The translations under genes and the position numbers were made by a program. This document shows, one piece after another, positions 18,019 to 26,293 of a stretch of DNA of 64,000 nucleotides. Every line of letters begins with the position of its first letter. Positions within the stretch are counted from its first letter, which is position 1. The notes beneath the pieces are model-generated. The model was not told where the DNA came from. It saw nothing but the letters and a program-made list of their open reading frames with translations, and made no database searches. The stretch comes from Granulicella arctica (GTDB lineage Bacteria > Acidobacteriota > Terriglobia > Terriglobales > Acidobacteriaceae): positions 1 through 64,000 of the forward strand of contig NZ_JAGTUT010000001.1 of the NCBI RefSeq assembly GCF_025685605.1. The letters are read 5' to 3'.

Positions 18019-18528
18019 TTACGTCCTCTTCTCGTTACTTAGGTGAAGCGAAGTCATGATCTCCTGGACGACCTCTTCGGGGGTACGGTCGTTGAGGACG
18101 TGGAGGGCATTTTCAGGCACTTCAAGGGTGGCGAACTGGCTATCCAGAAGGGCTGGATTCATAAACTCGTGATGGCGTTTCTTGAGGCGCTCGGCGATCT
18201 GTTCCTTCGAGAGTTCAAGTGACACGAGGCGGATGATGGCTGGCGGAATGCCATCCATCAATGCGGCCCGGTACTTTTCCTTGAGAGCAGAGCAGGCGAG
18301 GACGCCTCCGGTGCCAGAGTCGAACCAGCCCTTCAGCAAGGAATGCAGGGTCTCGAACCACGGCTGGCGATCTTCATCGGTCAAGGCATGGCCAGCCGCC
18401 ATCTTCTGCTTGTTCGCAGCGGAATGGTAGTCGTCGGCGTCGGCGAAGACAATTCCGGCGTGCTGAGCGAGAAGTTCACCGATCGTTGTCTTACCCGAGC
18501 CGCTTACCCCCATAAGGATGACGATCAT
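18019..18528 (-). CDS. gntK: Gluconokinase
   Basis: A 169-aa gluconate kinase (FGGY-unrelated, shikimate-kinase-like P-loop family), which phosphorylates D-gluconate to 6-phosphogluconate in the cytoplasm. The Walker A loop GVSGSGKTT is at residues 7-15, followed by FADADDYHS, the NKQKMAAGHALTDEDRQPW segment that is diagnostic for GntK, the ACSALKEKYR motif and a lid with RHHEFMNPALLDSQFATLE. Length is normal. The start lies 2 bases after the uxaE stop, so the genes are coupled. Its presence shows that the operon delivers gluconate or a close aldonate. Confidence 0.93.
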   Translation of the reverse strand: MIVILMGVSGSGKTTIGELLAQHAGIVFADADDYHSAANKQKMAAGHALTDEDRQPWFETLHSLLKGWFDSGTGGVLACSALKEKYRAALMDGIPPAIIRLVSLELSKEQIAERLKKRHHEFMNPALLDSQFATLEVPENALHVLNDRTPEEVVQEIMTSLHLSNEKRT

Positions 18529-18530
18529 GG

Positions 18531-19793
18531 TCAGAGCCCTAGAAACACTGGTTTGATGTGGCGCTCGAAGAGGTTCGTCGTGACGTTCTGCGCAACGATC
18601 TGCTCATTGGTCTCCAGGGCATCAAGGTATCGGGAGCCCATCTTCGCTGCAACCTTGAAGCCAACATGAAGAAGTTGGCGGAAGCTTGGGTTGTAGGCGG
18701 TGTTCGCCTGATCGTGGCGGAGGGCGGAGGTGAACTGCTCGCTCGTCCAGGCATCTACAAGCTCGGGCGTCGGTAGCTTCGCGGCGTCGATATCGATCAC
18801 GGTGGCGTAAGGGGCGCAGAGTTCGGCGGCGTGCGCGTATGCCTCGGCGTAGACCTCTTTCGCGATGACGAGGCCGGAGCCGCCCGCTTCGGCGAGTCCG
18901 ATAAGCTCCTCGAGCCATGTGGTTCCGGCGGTTTTGAGGTGGACGCCGGCGCCGAACTTCTTGACACTTTCGTGGATGGCTTTGTAGATCGAGAACTTGT
19001 CAGAGCCGGAGTGGACGCTTAGTTTGAGGTTCTCGGGCAGGCCGTAGGTTTTGATGGCAAAGGCGATGGCTGCCAGGTCTTCCTCAAATTCTTTGGTGAA
19101 TTGCGCGACGTCGCCCACGTAATCTACACCCTTGTTGAAGCGGCCGGTGAACTTGGGCGCAATGGTCTGGATGGGGATCTTCTCGTCGGCGATTGCGGCA
19201 AGGATGATGAGCAGTTCGATCGGTGTCTGGGGGGAGTCGGTCTCGTCCATGGAGATCTCGGCGACAAAATTTCCTTCGCCTTTTCTCTCGACGAGGAGAC
19301 GGTAGATCTCGCCGGCATGTTGGACGGCGGCGAGGAACTTGTTGGCTACGGATTCTACAAACGATCGATCGGTTTGAAAAGGTTCGGACGTGTTGGGGAT
19401 GGTGACGGTGCCGAGCAGCTCAGGATGCCTTGTGATGAAGGTTGTAACGTCCTCTGGCTTTGCAGGCTGGCCGATGAGGTCGGCTACGTCGAGGGTGAAG
19501 AAGTCGCAGGGGGCCAGGAAGCGCTCGACCGTCTTGAGGTTGATGTGGTCGGCATCGAGGAAGTAGGGGCTGGTCCACCCAAGTTCTTTGATGGCTGCGT
19601 CTGCCGCGGTGCGGGTCTGTGCTGGCTCGGAGCCAATGATCGTATGCTCACGATTGGACTTGTTCCAGACGGGAACCACTTCAATACCTGCCTCTGCAGC
19701 CAACTGGCAGGCGGCAAGCTGGGCCTTTGCCTGATGAGCAAAGCGATCACCTACCCCGATTGAGAATCGGGGAATCTTCAATCCAACAGACAT
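18531..19793 (-). CDS. uxaE: Tagaturonate/fructuronate epimerase UxaE family
   Basis: A 420-aa member of the tagaturonate epimerase family (UxaE), which interconverts D-tagaturonate and D-fructuronate and lets galacturonate enter the fructuronate branch. The N-terminus PRFSIGVGDRFAHQ, the SREHTIIG segment, the FLDADHINLKT motif, PKFTGRFNKGVDYVGD, the KLSVHSGSDKFSIY motif and HLKTAGTTWLEE are recognisable. The His/Asp-rich motifs probably bind metal. I use ATG 19793, since the preceding GTG adds only one residue. An 8-base hairpin (19754-19772) falls inside codons 8-13. The gene follows the larA-like gene by 86 bases and precedes gntK by 2. Confidence 0.87.
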   Translation of the reverse strand: MSVGLKIPRFSIGVGDRFAHQAKAQLAACQLAAEAGIEVVPVWNKSNREHTIIGSEPAQTRTAADAAIKELGWTSPYFLDADHINLKTVERFLAPCDFFTLDVADLIGQPAKPEDVTTFITRHPELLGTVTIPNTSEPFQTDRSFVESVANKFLAAVQHAGEIYRLLVERKGEGNFVAEISMDETDSPQTPIELLIILAAIADEKIPIQTIAPKFTGRFNKGVDYVGDVAQFTKEFEEDLAAIAFAIKTYGLPENLKLSVHSGSDKFSIYKAIHESVKKFGAGVHLKTAGTTWLEELIGLAEAGGSGLVIAKEVYAEAYAHAAELCAPYATVIDIDAAKLPTPELVDAWTSEQFTSALRHDQANTAYNPSFRQLLHVGFKVAAKMGSRYLDALETNEQIVAQNVTTNLFERHIKPVFLGL

Positions 19794-19882
19794 CACAAGA
19801 CACCACTTTCCTGGAGACTACTGTTCTCTCCGTCGACCAAGCATACCGACTTGCGATCGTGAGCGGCAAACTGCGAGAGCAG

Positions 19883-21160
19883 CTAATCCTTAAACCGGCC
19901 TTCGTAGGCCCACAAGCCCAGACCGGGGTTGGAGATGTAGAAGATCTCCTCGCCATCGACACGGTTCCAGCCATCGTTAAGGAGTGCGGGGCTGTACTTC
20001 GCCATATATTGAGCGAGATCGCCGTACTGAAAGTGGACACTCTCGATCTCATCGCGGGTGAGGTGACCGGGGCAGTAACGAATGGTGAAGCGGCCTTCGC
20101 TTGAGCCGTGGATTAGATGCGCGGCTGCGCTGAGATTGGCGGCCAGGTCGGCATCCTGCTTCACGGCGTCCAGCGTGGCTGGGGTGCCACAGTAGCCATA
20201 TTTTCGAATTAGCTTATCAATAGCAGCATCTTCGCCGAACTCGTGTACACCCGGCGCAAGGACGATCAACTCTGCGTCGTCGGCGAGAGCCATGCGGGTT
20301 CGATAGATGCTCTTGTTCCCGAGCCAGGTGCTGCGAAACTCGTGTGGGTCGAGGAAGACAACCGCCTTCTTGATCTCGCGATCCATCATCTGGAAGTTCA
20401 CCTTGAGGCTGAGTCGGGCGGCATGCTCGAAACACTCCGCGTCGTCTCCTACGTACATGCCACGGATGACGAGTTTTCCAGCGGTATTCTTGCTGACAAC
20501 TGTCTGGACATAGACCACCTGCGGGAGTTCATGGCCAAAGTGCTTGCTTGCATAGTTCAGGACGCGGCGGACTGGCGTGTCCGCACGGCCCATCATGCGC
20601 TCCATGCCGTAGACGGCACCAAGGAAGTGGGAGCGATGGATGCCCATGGCTCCGCCAGTTCCGATGAAGATGTTCTTGTTGCCGTTCGCCATGCCGACCA
20701 CTTCGTGGGGAACAACCTGCCCGATCGAGAGGATGAGATCGTGACCGCCATCGCGCAGGAGGCGATTGACCTGCGCTGGCCAGGGGTAGTCGAGCTTGCC
20801 CTCGCTGACCTCGTGCATAAAGGTTGACGGGACTTCGCCCAGGGTGACGATGTCGTTCCGCCAGTCGTGGACACGGAAGAGCGACCGTGGAGTGTTGCCA
20901 AACATGGTGGCAATCTCATGGTCAGTCATTGGCTTATGGGTACCGAGGGCGGGAAGCACGTCGGTAAGGTACTCGTCGTAGAATTCGGCAGCCAACTCCG
21001 TCAGGACGCCACTCTGCGAGTGCATCCGGGTGAAGTCAGGAGGCACAATCATGACCTTTTCGCGGTGACCCAGGTTGTCGAGCGCGGAAAAAAGATTGCC
21101 CCGGATCTCTTCCGACGACATTTCGGTGGTGGGCGAGCCTGCTGCGAAAAATAAACTCAT
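19883..21160 (-). CDS. LarA-family nickel-pincer racemase/epimerase, sugar-acid type
   Basis: A 425-aa LarA-superfamily enzyme. LarA proteins use the nickel-pincer nucleotide, bound to a lysine, to racemise or epimerise 2-hydroxyacids. By alignment from memory to Lactiplantibacillus LarA, all key residues are kept: H75 (H108, in GTHKP), H152 (H174, in VPHEV), K162 (K184, the cofactor lysine, in NGNKN, the same 10-residue spacing) and H178 (H200, same 16-residue spacing); DFTR at 42-45 matches DHTR. Otherwise it is divergent, so lactate is unlikely. It heads an operon with uxaE, gntK and an SDR, suggesting an aldonate C2-epimerase (e.g. mannonate/gluconate). ATG 21160 is used; a TTG lies two codons upstream. 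Confidence 0.88.
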   Translation of the reverse strand: MSLFFAAGSPTTEMSSEEIRGNLFSALDNLGHREKVMIVPPDFTRMHSQSGVLTELAAEFYDEYLTDVLPALGTHKPMTDHEIATMFGNTPRSLFRVHDWRNDIVTLGEVPSTFMHEVSEGKLDYPWPAQVNRLLRDGGHDLILSIGQVVPHEVVGMANGNKNIFIGTGGAMGIHRSHFLGAVYGMERMMGRADTPVRRVLNYASKHFGHELPQVVYVQTVVSKNTAGKLVIRGMYVGDDAECFEHAARLSLKVNFQMMDREIKKAVVFLDPHEFRSTWLGNKSIYRTRMALADDAELIVLAPGVHEFGEDAAIDKLIRKYGYCGTPATLDAVKQDADLAANLSAAAHLIHGSSEGRFTIRYCPGHLTRDEIESVHFQYGDLAQYMAKYSPALLNDGWNRVDGEEIFYISNPGLGLWAYEGRFKD

Positions 21161-21217
21161 CGCCAATGATGGTACGCCGTGCTACTATCCGCCCTAGTAC
21201 TTCATTTTAGGTTACGT

Positions 21218-21231
21218 TAGTAACGTTACTA
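21218..21231. promoter_or_regulatory. LacI-type operator candidate
   Basis: TAGTAACGTTACTA is a perfect 14-base palindrome with the central CG pair typical of LacI-family operators. It lies 58 bases upstream of the larA-like start and 69 upstream of the S53 protease start, in the divergent promoter region. LacI-family factors commonly control uronate and gluconate genes; no such regulator gene is in the window. Confidence 0.55.
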
Positions 21232-21299
21232 GGCCAGTTAGCTGAGCCCTGCCCTCTCAGACACTTTCACTGCTCTGCACCTGAACTTTCGAGGTCTTT

Positions 21300-23099
21300 A
21301 TGACACGCTCTACATCATCCGCCGTTCTAAGCCTGGCTGCGCTGAGCTTAGGCATTTTATCGAGTAGTACTTACGCTGCCGAGAGAGCCGTCCTCAAGGA
21401 TCGTGTCGCGGCATCACAGCCGGTTGCTTTTGATGTCTATCTCCCCGTGCAAAATCGCGTTCAGCTTGAAAAGGATCTGCACGATCTAAACGATGCCAGT
21501 TCGGCTAAGTACCACAAATGGCTGACTCCGGCACAGTTCAACAGCCGCTATGCTGCGACGCCAGCGCAGGTCAATGCGATTCAAAGTCAGTTGAAGAGCT
21601 ATGGTTTGCAAACGAGCGTCATGACCGCGCATCGCATCCATGTCACGGGATCGGCGACGTCTACTGAACAGGCTCTCGGCACTGTTCTAAAACAGGGGAC
21701 CTTCAGCAATGGCAGGACCGTGGTAGCTGCAGCACAGCCGATGACCAAGCCTGCGGCCCTGCTAAGCACAAATGCCGTCATAACCGGGCTTTCCGGAACA
21801 GTTCGCATGCGGACGCACTCCCACCCGAAGGTCGTTCCTCAGAGCCGGACAGGAATCACTGGCGGATACTTCTTTGACGATTTGAAGCAGGCATACAGCT
21901 TTCCGAGCTACAAGAATTACACGGGCAAGGGCGTGACGATTGGCATTCTAAGCACTGGAGATTTCAACCAGGCTGATATGGATGCGTACTTCTCGGAGGA
22001 GAAGCTCACGACGCCGAGCTACACGACCATTCCCGTGGATGGTGGAGCACCGTTCGACGCAACCGCTTCCTTCGAGACGCACCTCGATCTACAGCAGAGT
22101 GGCGGTATGGCTCCGGATGCAAAGGTACTTCTCTACAACCTTCCTAGCCTCGCCGATAACTACATCATCGATGGACTCTCGCAAATTGTCACGGACAACA
22201 AGACTGACGTGGTCAGCATGTCCTTCGGCGCTGCAGAAGCTTTTTACACGGCTGACTACAACAGCGGTGAAGACCAGACGAATCTGCTGCAGGAGGAAGA
22301 TGACCTGATGGCGCAGGGTAATGCCCAGGGGATCACGTTCATTGCATCCTCGGGCGACTCCGGCGCGCTCGCTTCATTCCCCGCATCCTGCTTCGATCCG
22401 ACGGCTACTGCCTGCGGCGCAGTTGAGGCTGGAGCGCAGTTCCCCGCCTCGAGCCCCCATGTTACGGGCGTTGGCGGCACGAACCTGGTTACAACCTTCC
22501 TCGGCTTCCTTGGGGATCTCAGTTCAATCTATGTTCGCGAGAACGCCACTGCTGAGCCGCTGGTGAGCGACATCTTCTACGGCACAACCGCGACGGGCAG
22601 CTACTGGGGTTCGGGCGGCGGCGACAGCATTCTCTTTCCGAAGCCGCTGTTCCAGATCTTCACCGACACCGGTAATGCCAACTTCCGGACGGTTCCAGAT
22701 GTCGCACTCCACATGGGCGGCTGCCCTGCTGGCGTTCTTGGCACCTGCAACCCAGAGGATAGCTTCGACTACATGACAATCGGCGGCCAATACTTCGGCG
22801 CAATCGGTACGAGCGCGGCGGCACCGGACTTTGCCGGACTTACGGCGCTGAACATTCAACGGCAAGGCCAACGACTCGGCAACGAGAACTACTACATCTA
22901 TACGCTCGCGTTGCTGCAGAACCTTGGCTTGCCCATCAACGTCTTCAAGGGCAATATCCCAGGATTCAACGGGCTCTACAGCACCACACCAAAAGGCTAC
23001 AACCGGGTTCTCGGGAACGGAACACTCAATGGGGTCAACTTCCTGCTGGCTCCGTTCAGCACTGTTGCCGGCACCCCACAGACACCTACTAATCCATAA
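21300..23099 (+). CDS. Secreted S53 (sedolisin/kumamolisin) serine-carboxyl peptidase
   Basis: A 599-aa exported acid protease. Residues 1-26 are a signal peptide. Residues about 35-175 form the pro-kumamolisin activation domain (HKWLTPAQFNSRYAATPAQV). The catalytic domain has Glu259 and Asp263 (in ETHLD), Asp353 (in SSGDSG, oxyanion) and Ser505 in GTSAAAPDFAG, so the Ser-Glu-Asp set is complete. A C-terminal calcium-site-like region (FNGLYSTTPKGYNRVLGNGT) ends the protein. Such proteases are active at low pH and probably feed on external protein. It is divergent from the larA-like operon and ends before a perfect hairpin. Confidence 0.93.
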   Translation: MTRSTSSAVLSLAALSLGILSSSTYAAERAVLKDRVAASQPVAFDVYLPVQNRVQLEKDLHDLNDASSAKYHKWLTPAQFNSRYAATPAQVNAIQSQLKSYGLQTSVMTAHRIHVTGSATSTEQALGTVLKQGTFSNGRTVVAAAQPMTKPAALLSTNAVITGLSGTVRMRTHSHPKVVPQSRTGITGGYFFDDLKQAYSFPSYKNYTGKGVTIGILSTGDFNQADMDAYFSEEKLTTPSYTTIPVDGGAPFDATASFETHLDLQQSGGMAPDAKVLLYNLPSLADNYIIDGLSQIVTDNKTDVVSMSFGAAEAFYTADYNSGEDQTNLLQEEDDLMAQGNAQGITFIASSGDSGALASFPASCFDPTATACGAVEAGAQFPASSPHVTGVGGTNLVTTFLGFLGDLSSIYVRENATAEPLVSDIFYGTTATGSYWGSGGGDSILFPKPLFQIFTDTGNANFRTVPDVALHMGGCPAGVLGTCNPEDSFDYMTIGGQYFGAIGTSAAAPDFAGLTALNIQRQGQRLGNENYYIYTLALLQNLGLPINVFKGNIPGFNGLYSTTPKGYNRVLGNGTLNGVNFLLAPFSTVAGTPQTPTNP

Positions 23100-23118
23100 G
23101 GTTGTGATGTGTCTGTTT

Positions 23119-23153
23119 GCAGAAGGGCCTTCGATCATTGAAGGCCCTTCTGC
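23119..23153. terminator. Perfect 14-bp hairpin between convergent genes
   Basis: The arms 23119-23132 and 23140-23153 are perfectly complementary (GCAGAAGGGCCTTC and its complement) with a 7-base loop. There is no T-run on either side. It lies between the S53 gene and the convergent flavin reductase-like gene and could act as a two-way transcript end or RNA-stabilising hairpin. Confidence 0.65.
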
Positions 23154-23161
23154 ATGAGTGC

Positions 23162-23797
23162 CTACTTACTCTTTTGCCAGTCCTCGTAAGAAATTCTTGG
23201 GAGATGGATGAAGGCGTCGCGCGTTTTTACATATGCGCCTTGACCGTTCATTCGCCCGACCGCATGCAGGTCCTCTGAAAGAACATACGGTCCAGCCGGG
23301 TCTACGAATCGATCTTCTATATACATTGCGACAATCTTGCCGAGGATGATCCGAGAGCGGCCAATCTCGAGCGTAGTGAACTCCACACACTCCATGGCGG
23401 CATGTGCCTGCGCAAGTCGGGGAACACTGATGTGTTTCGAAGGCAAGGTGGTAAGACCGGCCATGTCGATCTCGCTGACGTCGGGTGGGAAGTCTGTCGC
23501 GCAGATATTCATCTGGTGCATCAGGTCTTCAGTGACGACGTTGATGACGAACTCACCAGTGCGTCGGATATTGCGTGCAGTGTCTTTGGGGATGAAGCCG
23601 CCGCCCGGCCGATCCATTGCGCCAATCCCAACGATTGGTGGATCAGTGCAGAGGTAGTTATAGGCGCTGAAGGGTGCAGCATTGAGGCCTCCATCCTCAT
23701 TCCTACTCGTTACCAGCGCAATTGGCCGTGGGGCAATCAGCCCGATCATCAGGTTGTACGTTTCACGCGCTGTCAGCTTTTCCAGTTCGAAATCCAT
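23162..23797 (-). CDS. Flavin reductase-like (FMN-binding split barrel) protein
   Basis: A 211-aa protein of the flavin reductase-like family. The segments LIAPRPIALVTSRNEDGGLNAAPFSAYNYL, read in two pieces near the N-terminus, then PPIVGIGAMDRPGG, KDTARNIRRTGEFVINVV and the AHAAMECVE region fit FMN-binding split-barrel proteins that reduce flavin with NAD(P)H for a partner oxygenase or serve as stand-alone reductases. AAAGGAC precedes the ATG by 6 bases. No partner oxygenase is adjacent. Confidence 0.85.
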   Translation of the reverse strand: MDFELEKLTARETYNLMIGLIAPRPIALVTSRNEDGGLNAAPFSAYNYLCTDPPIVGIGAMDRPGGGFIPKDTARNIRRTGEFVINVVTEDLMHQMNICATDFPPDVSEIDMAGLTTLPSKHISVPRLAQAHAAMECVEFTTLEIGRSRIILGKIVAMYIEDRFVDPAGPYVLSEDLHAVGRMNGQGAYVKTRDAFIHLPRISYEDWQKSK

Positions 23798-23880
23798 GCA
23801 GTCCTTTCGACTTACCGTGACCCGAAGCTTGAGCGATCAGCGGGTCACCTCTTTCGATGCGCATGCGAGATGCATATCTT

Positions 23881-24720
23881 CTACAGAAGCAACATGGCCC
23901 GCACTGTATGACGGATAACCGGCCAAACCGCGCTTTGTGGGTCGACAACATCGAAGTGGCCTGCGGATGGGACCATGTGAATCGTGACCTCGTCGCCTTG
24001 TCTTCGCGCCAACTGTGCCCACCGCGCGGGTAGCTCCGCTGGGATCTGACCGTCGTCGGTACCCTGAATGAGCACCTGTTGTGTCGAAAGGGGAAGCAGG
24101 TCCCCCGGATTGCCCGCGCGGTAACGATCGTCGGCGTAACGCGGACCTTCTCCCATAAGGCTGAAGACCTCCTGCTTATCGTGAGCGAAGCTGAAGTAGC
24201 CAGCAAGGTCGATCGTGAGTCGCAGATCGACTGCTCCTGCAAGCGAGATGAGACCATGGAGCCCGACGCGAGGTTGAGGATTGTAGATCGGGCTGTGCGG
24301 TTCAATGTGGTGCCGGCCTGCGAGCCAGAAGGCCAGGTGCGCCCCAGCGGAATGGCCCATTGCTATGACGCGAGACAGGTCCAGGGGATAGCTTTCGGCG
24401 AGGGCAGCGAGGTGGTCGAAGCCCGCGGCGGCGTCCTGAAAGGTTGTCGGCCATCCGCCTCCGCTTGAGCCGACCCTCCGATATTCGACGGACCAGACCG
24501 AAATTCCTTCCGCCTTGAGCGCGGCGCAGAGATGTCCACCGTAGTTGAGATCATAGGTGGACTGCCACCATCCGCCGTGAAAGAAGACGACTACCGGAGA
24601 TCGACCTTGCGACCCCTGATTCGACATTGAAGGCAACCACAGATCGCCAAACTGAGATTCTGACGTGCCGTACGTTATTCGATGATCGGCCAAAGGCGGA
24701 GTGCGCGTCAGAATATTCAT
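23881..24720 (-). CDS. Alpha/beta hydrolase (BD-FAE/kynurenine formamidase-like)
   Basis: A 279-aa cytoplasmic hydrolase. Residues about 43-50 hold the oxyanion HGGWW motif, the nucleophile is in GHSAGAH, an acid Asp is likely in GTDDGQIP and the His in SAGHFDVVDP. The HGGWWQ form is typical of kynurenine formamidase-like and BD-FAE esterases. No tryptophan pathway genes are near, so a general esterase/lipase role is as likely. No Shine-Dalgarno is visible before the ATG. It is divergent from the following exported protein. Confidence 0.82.
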   Translation of the reverse strand: MNILTRTPPLADHRITYGTSESQFGDLWLPSMSNQGSQGRSPVVVFFHGGWWQSTYDLNYGGHLCAALKAEGISVWSVEYRRVGSSGGGWPTTFQDAAAGFDHLAALAESYPLDLSRVIAMGHSAGAHLAFWLAGRHHIEPHSPIYNPQPRVGLHGLISLAGAVDLRLTIDLAGYFSFAHDKQEVFSLMGEGPRYADDRYRAGNPGDLLPLSTQQVLIQGTDDGQIPAELPARWAQLARRQGDEVTIHMVPSAGHFDVVDPQSAVWPVIRHTVRAMLLL

Positions 24721-24785
24721 ACAGGCATAGCGCGTGAGCTTCCTGTCTGGATGTTCTAAATGCTAATTCAGGTAAACTTAACTCC

Positions 24786-25700
24786 GTGACTCTAGCTATT
24801 TCCCGCTCTCTGTTTCTCTCGGCCGCACTGGCCGCTTCGCTGCTTTTCGCCTCAGGGCTCTCGGCACAGGAGTCAGCCCGGCTTACGCTTCCTATCCTGC
24901 CGGATGCACCACGTCCGCAGTTGGACCCTCTCCTCTCAGCGAACACATTCGATCAGGATTCATCCTCGCAGGCCGTTCCCCAGCAGCCTCCATCTCCAGA
25001 TACGCAGAAACCGTTGACAGACGAAGAGCGCCGTAAGGAATCCGAAGAGCAGCTACAGCAGCAGTTACACCAGCGAATGGCGGGTGTCGTACCGAACTTC
25101 AATGCTGTTCTAAACGGGACGGCTCTGCCTCTCAGCGGACGTCAGAAGATTCGTGCTTCCTTTCGCGGGGCGATTGATCCCTACCAGTTCGGTCTGGCGC
25201 TATTTACGTCAGGCTACGGTCAGGCAACCGATTCTCACAGCACGATCGATCCTGACGGATTCCGCCATGGCTATGGGCAGGGTGCGGAGGGCTATGGGAA
25301 GCGGTTTGGATCGAGTTACGCGGACCAATTTACAGGGGCTATTCTTGGCAATGGCGTCTTTCCCGCCATCCTGCATCAGGATGCGCGATATTACCGTATG
25401 GGGACTGGAAGCTTTAAGAAGCGATTCCTCTATTCGCTAAGCACCTCAGTCGTTTGCAGGGGCGATAACGGCAAGAAACAGCCGAATTACTCCAATCTGC
25501 TTGGGAACCTGGCATCAGGTGGAATTTCAAATCTTTACTACCCGGCAGCGGATCGCGGCTTTGGTCTAACGATTGAGCAGGGACTTGTGGTCACGGCAGA
25601 GGGATCGTTTGGCGCCCTGCTCATCGAGTTCTACCCGGATATTCGCAAGCACATCCATAAAAATCATGCCGCTGACGCACCGGCCAGCGCGACCCCATAG
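24786..25700 (+). CDS. Exported conserved hypothetical protein
   Basis: A 304-aa protein that I know only as an Acidobacteria-type conserved hypothetical. It has a signal peptide ending at about residue 27 (LSAQES), a Pro/Gln-rich linker (residues about 40-85), then a globular part with GAIDPYQFGLALFTSGYGQATDSH, read as two segments, YGQGAEGYGKRFGSSYADQF and LHQDARYYRMGTG. The aromatic, glycine-rich pattern suggests an envelope protein. The start is GTG, with only a weak AGG upstream. It converges with ftsB. Confidence 0.7.
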   Translation: MTLAISRSLFLSAALAASLLFASGLSAQESARLTLPILPDAPRPQLDPLLSANTFDQDSSSQAVPQQPPSPDTQKPLTDEERRKESEEQLQQQLHQRMAGVVPNFNAVLNGTALPLSGRQKIRASFRGAIDPYQFGLALFTSGYGQATDSHSTIDPDGFRHGYGQGAEGYGKRFGSSYADQFTGAILGNGVFPAILHQDARYYRMGTGSFKKRFLYSLSTSVVCRGDNGKKQPNYSNLLGNLASGGISNLYYPAADRGFGLTIEQGLVVTAEGSFGALLIEFYPDIRKHIHKNHAADAPASATP

Positions 25701-25707
25701 ACGATTG

Positions 25708-26109
25708 CTAATTGCTGGGTGGTGGAGAAACAGGTGCTGATCCTGCCTGGGCAGGTGTGGTTGGAAGCGTGTAGATAACTTCGCCAGGCCGCGCGTAGTG
25801 CAACTCTTCGCGGGCCTGATGTTCAATCGCACTCGGATCGGTCTGCAAGCGATCTACGTGGCCTTTGAGGAGATCGTTCTCCTGGCGCAGGGAGCCGAGC
25901 TCTTTATCCAGTCGGACTGCGTTCTGACGCTTCTGCTCATAAGCGGTCAGGCCATTCTGGCCGAAGATCACGTGGTATCCCAAGGCAACAGCAAGCACTG
26001 CGGCGGCGCCTGTAGCGACCCTGCGACGCCCTGTGTAGATCTGTTCGCATACACGGACGAGACGTGCGGACATTCCGCGGTGAGTGTGAGTTTTGATTAC
26101 CTGAGCCAT
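25708..26109 (-). CDS. ftsB: Septum formation initiator FtsB/DivIC
   Basis: A 133-aa FtsB/DivIC-like division protein. A membrane helix lies at about residues 34-51, followed by a coiled coil (about 56-90, RLDKELGSLRQENDLLKGHV) and the signature AREELHYARPGEVIY, then a Pro-rich tail. FtsB bridges FtsL and FtsQ at the division site in the inner membrane. The ATG at 26109 is used; a TTG lies just upstream, and ATG 26073 is an alternative near the membrane helix. No other division gene is beside it. Confidence 0.85.
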   Translation of the reverse strand: MAQVIKTHTHRGMSARLVRVCEQIYTGRRRVATGAAAVLAVALGYHVIFGQNGLTAYEQKRQNAVRLDKELGSLRQENDLLKGHVDRLQTDPSAIEHQAREELHYARPGEVIYTLPTTPAQAGSAPVSPPPSN

Positions 26110-26293
26110 CAAGGATGAGTACAGCGTGATCCTTCACCCGCGTCAAGCGTAAAGCTGGACAAAAACGTAAAGGAATCAACCTGTGTATGCTCTTTCGAAT
26201 TTGGCCTCAGCTTCAAAGCTGCGGCCTTGTTTCGGTGCGATCCCGATTCCTCCGCACGGCACAGCGCGAAGTTGTTATCCTTGAGATAGCGCT

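Noticed and set aside
19101..19763. 220-codon plus-strand frame inside uxaE
   Set aside because: Antisense shadow of a well-recognised epimerase; composition Gly/Asp/Val skewed.
20243..20827. 194-codon plus-strand frame inside the larA-like gene
   Set aside because: Antisense shadow of the LarA-family protein with conserved active site.
22524..23138. 204-codon minus-strand frame inside the S53 gene
   Set aside because: Antisense shadow; the protease frame has all catalytic motifs.
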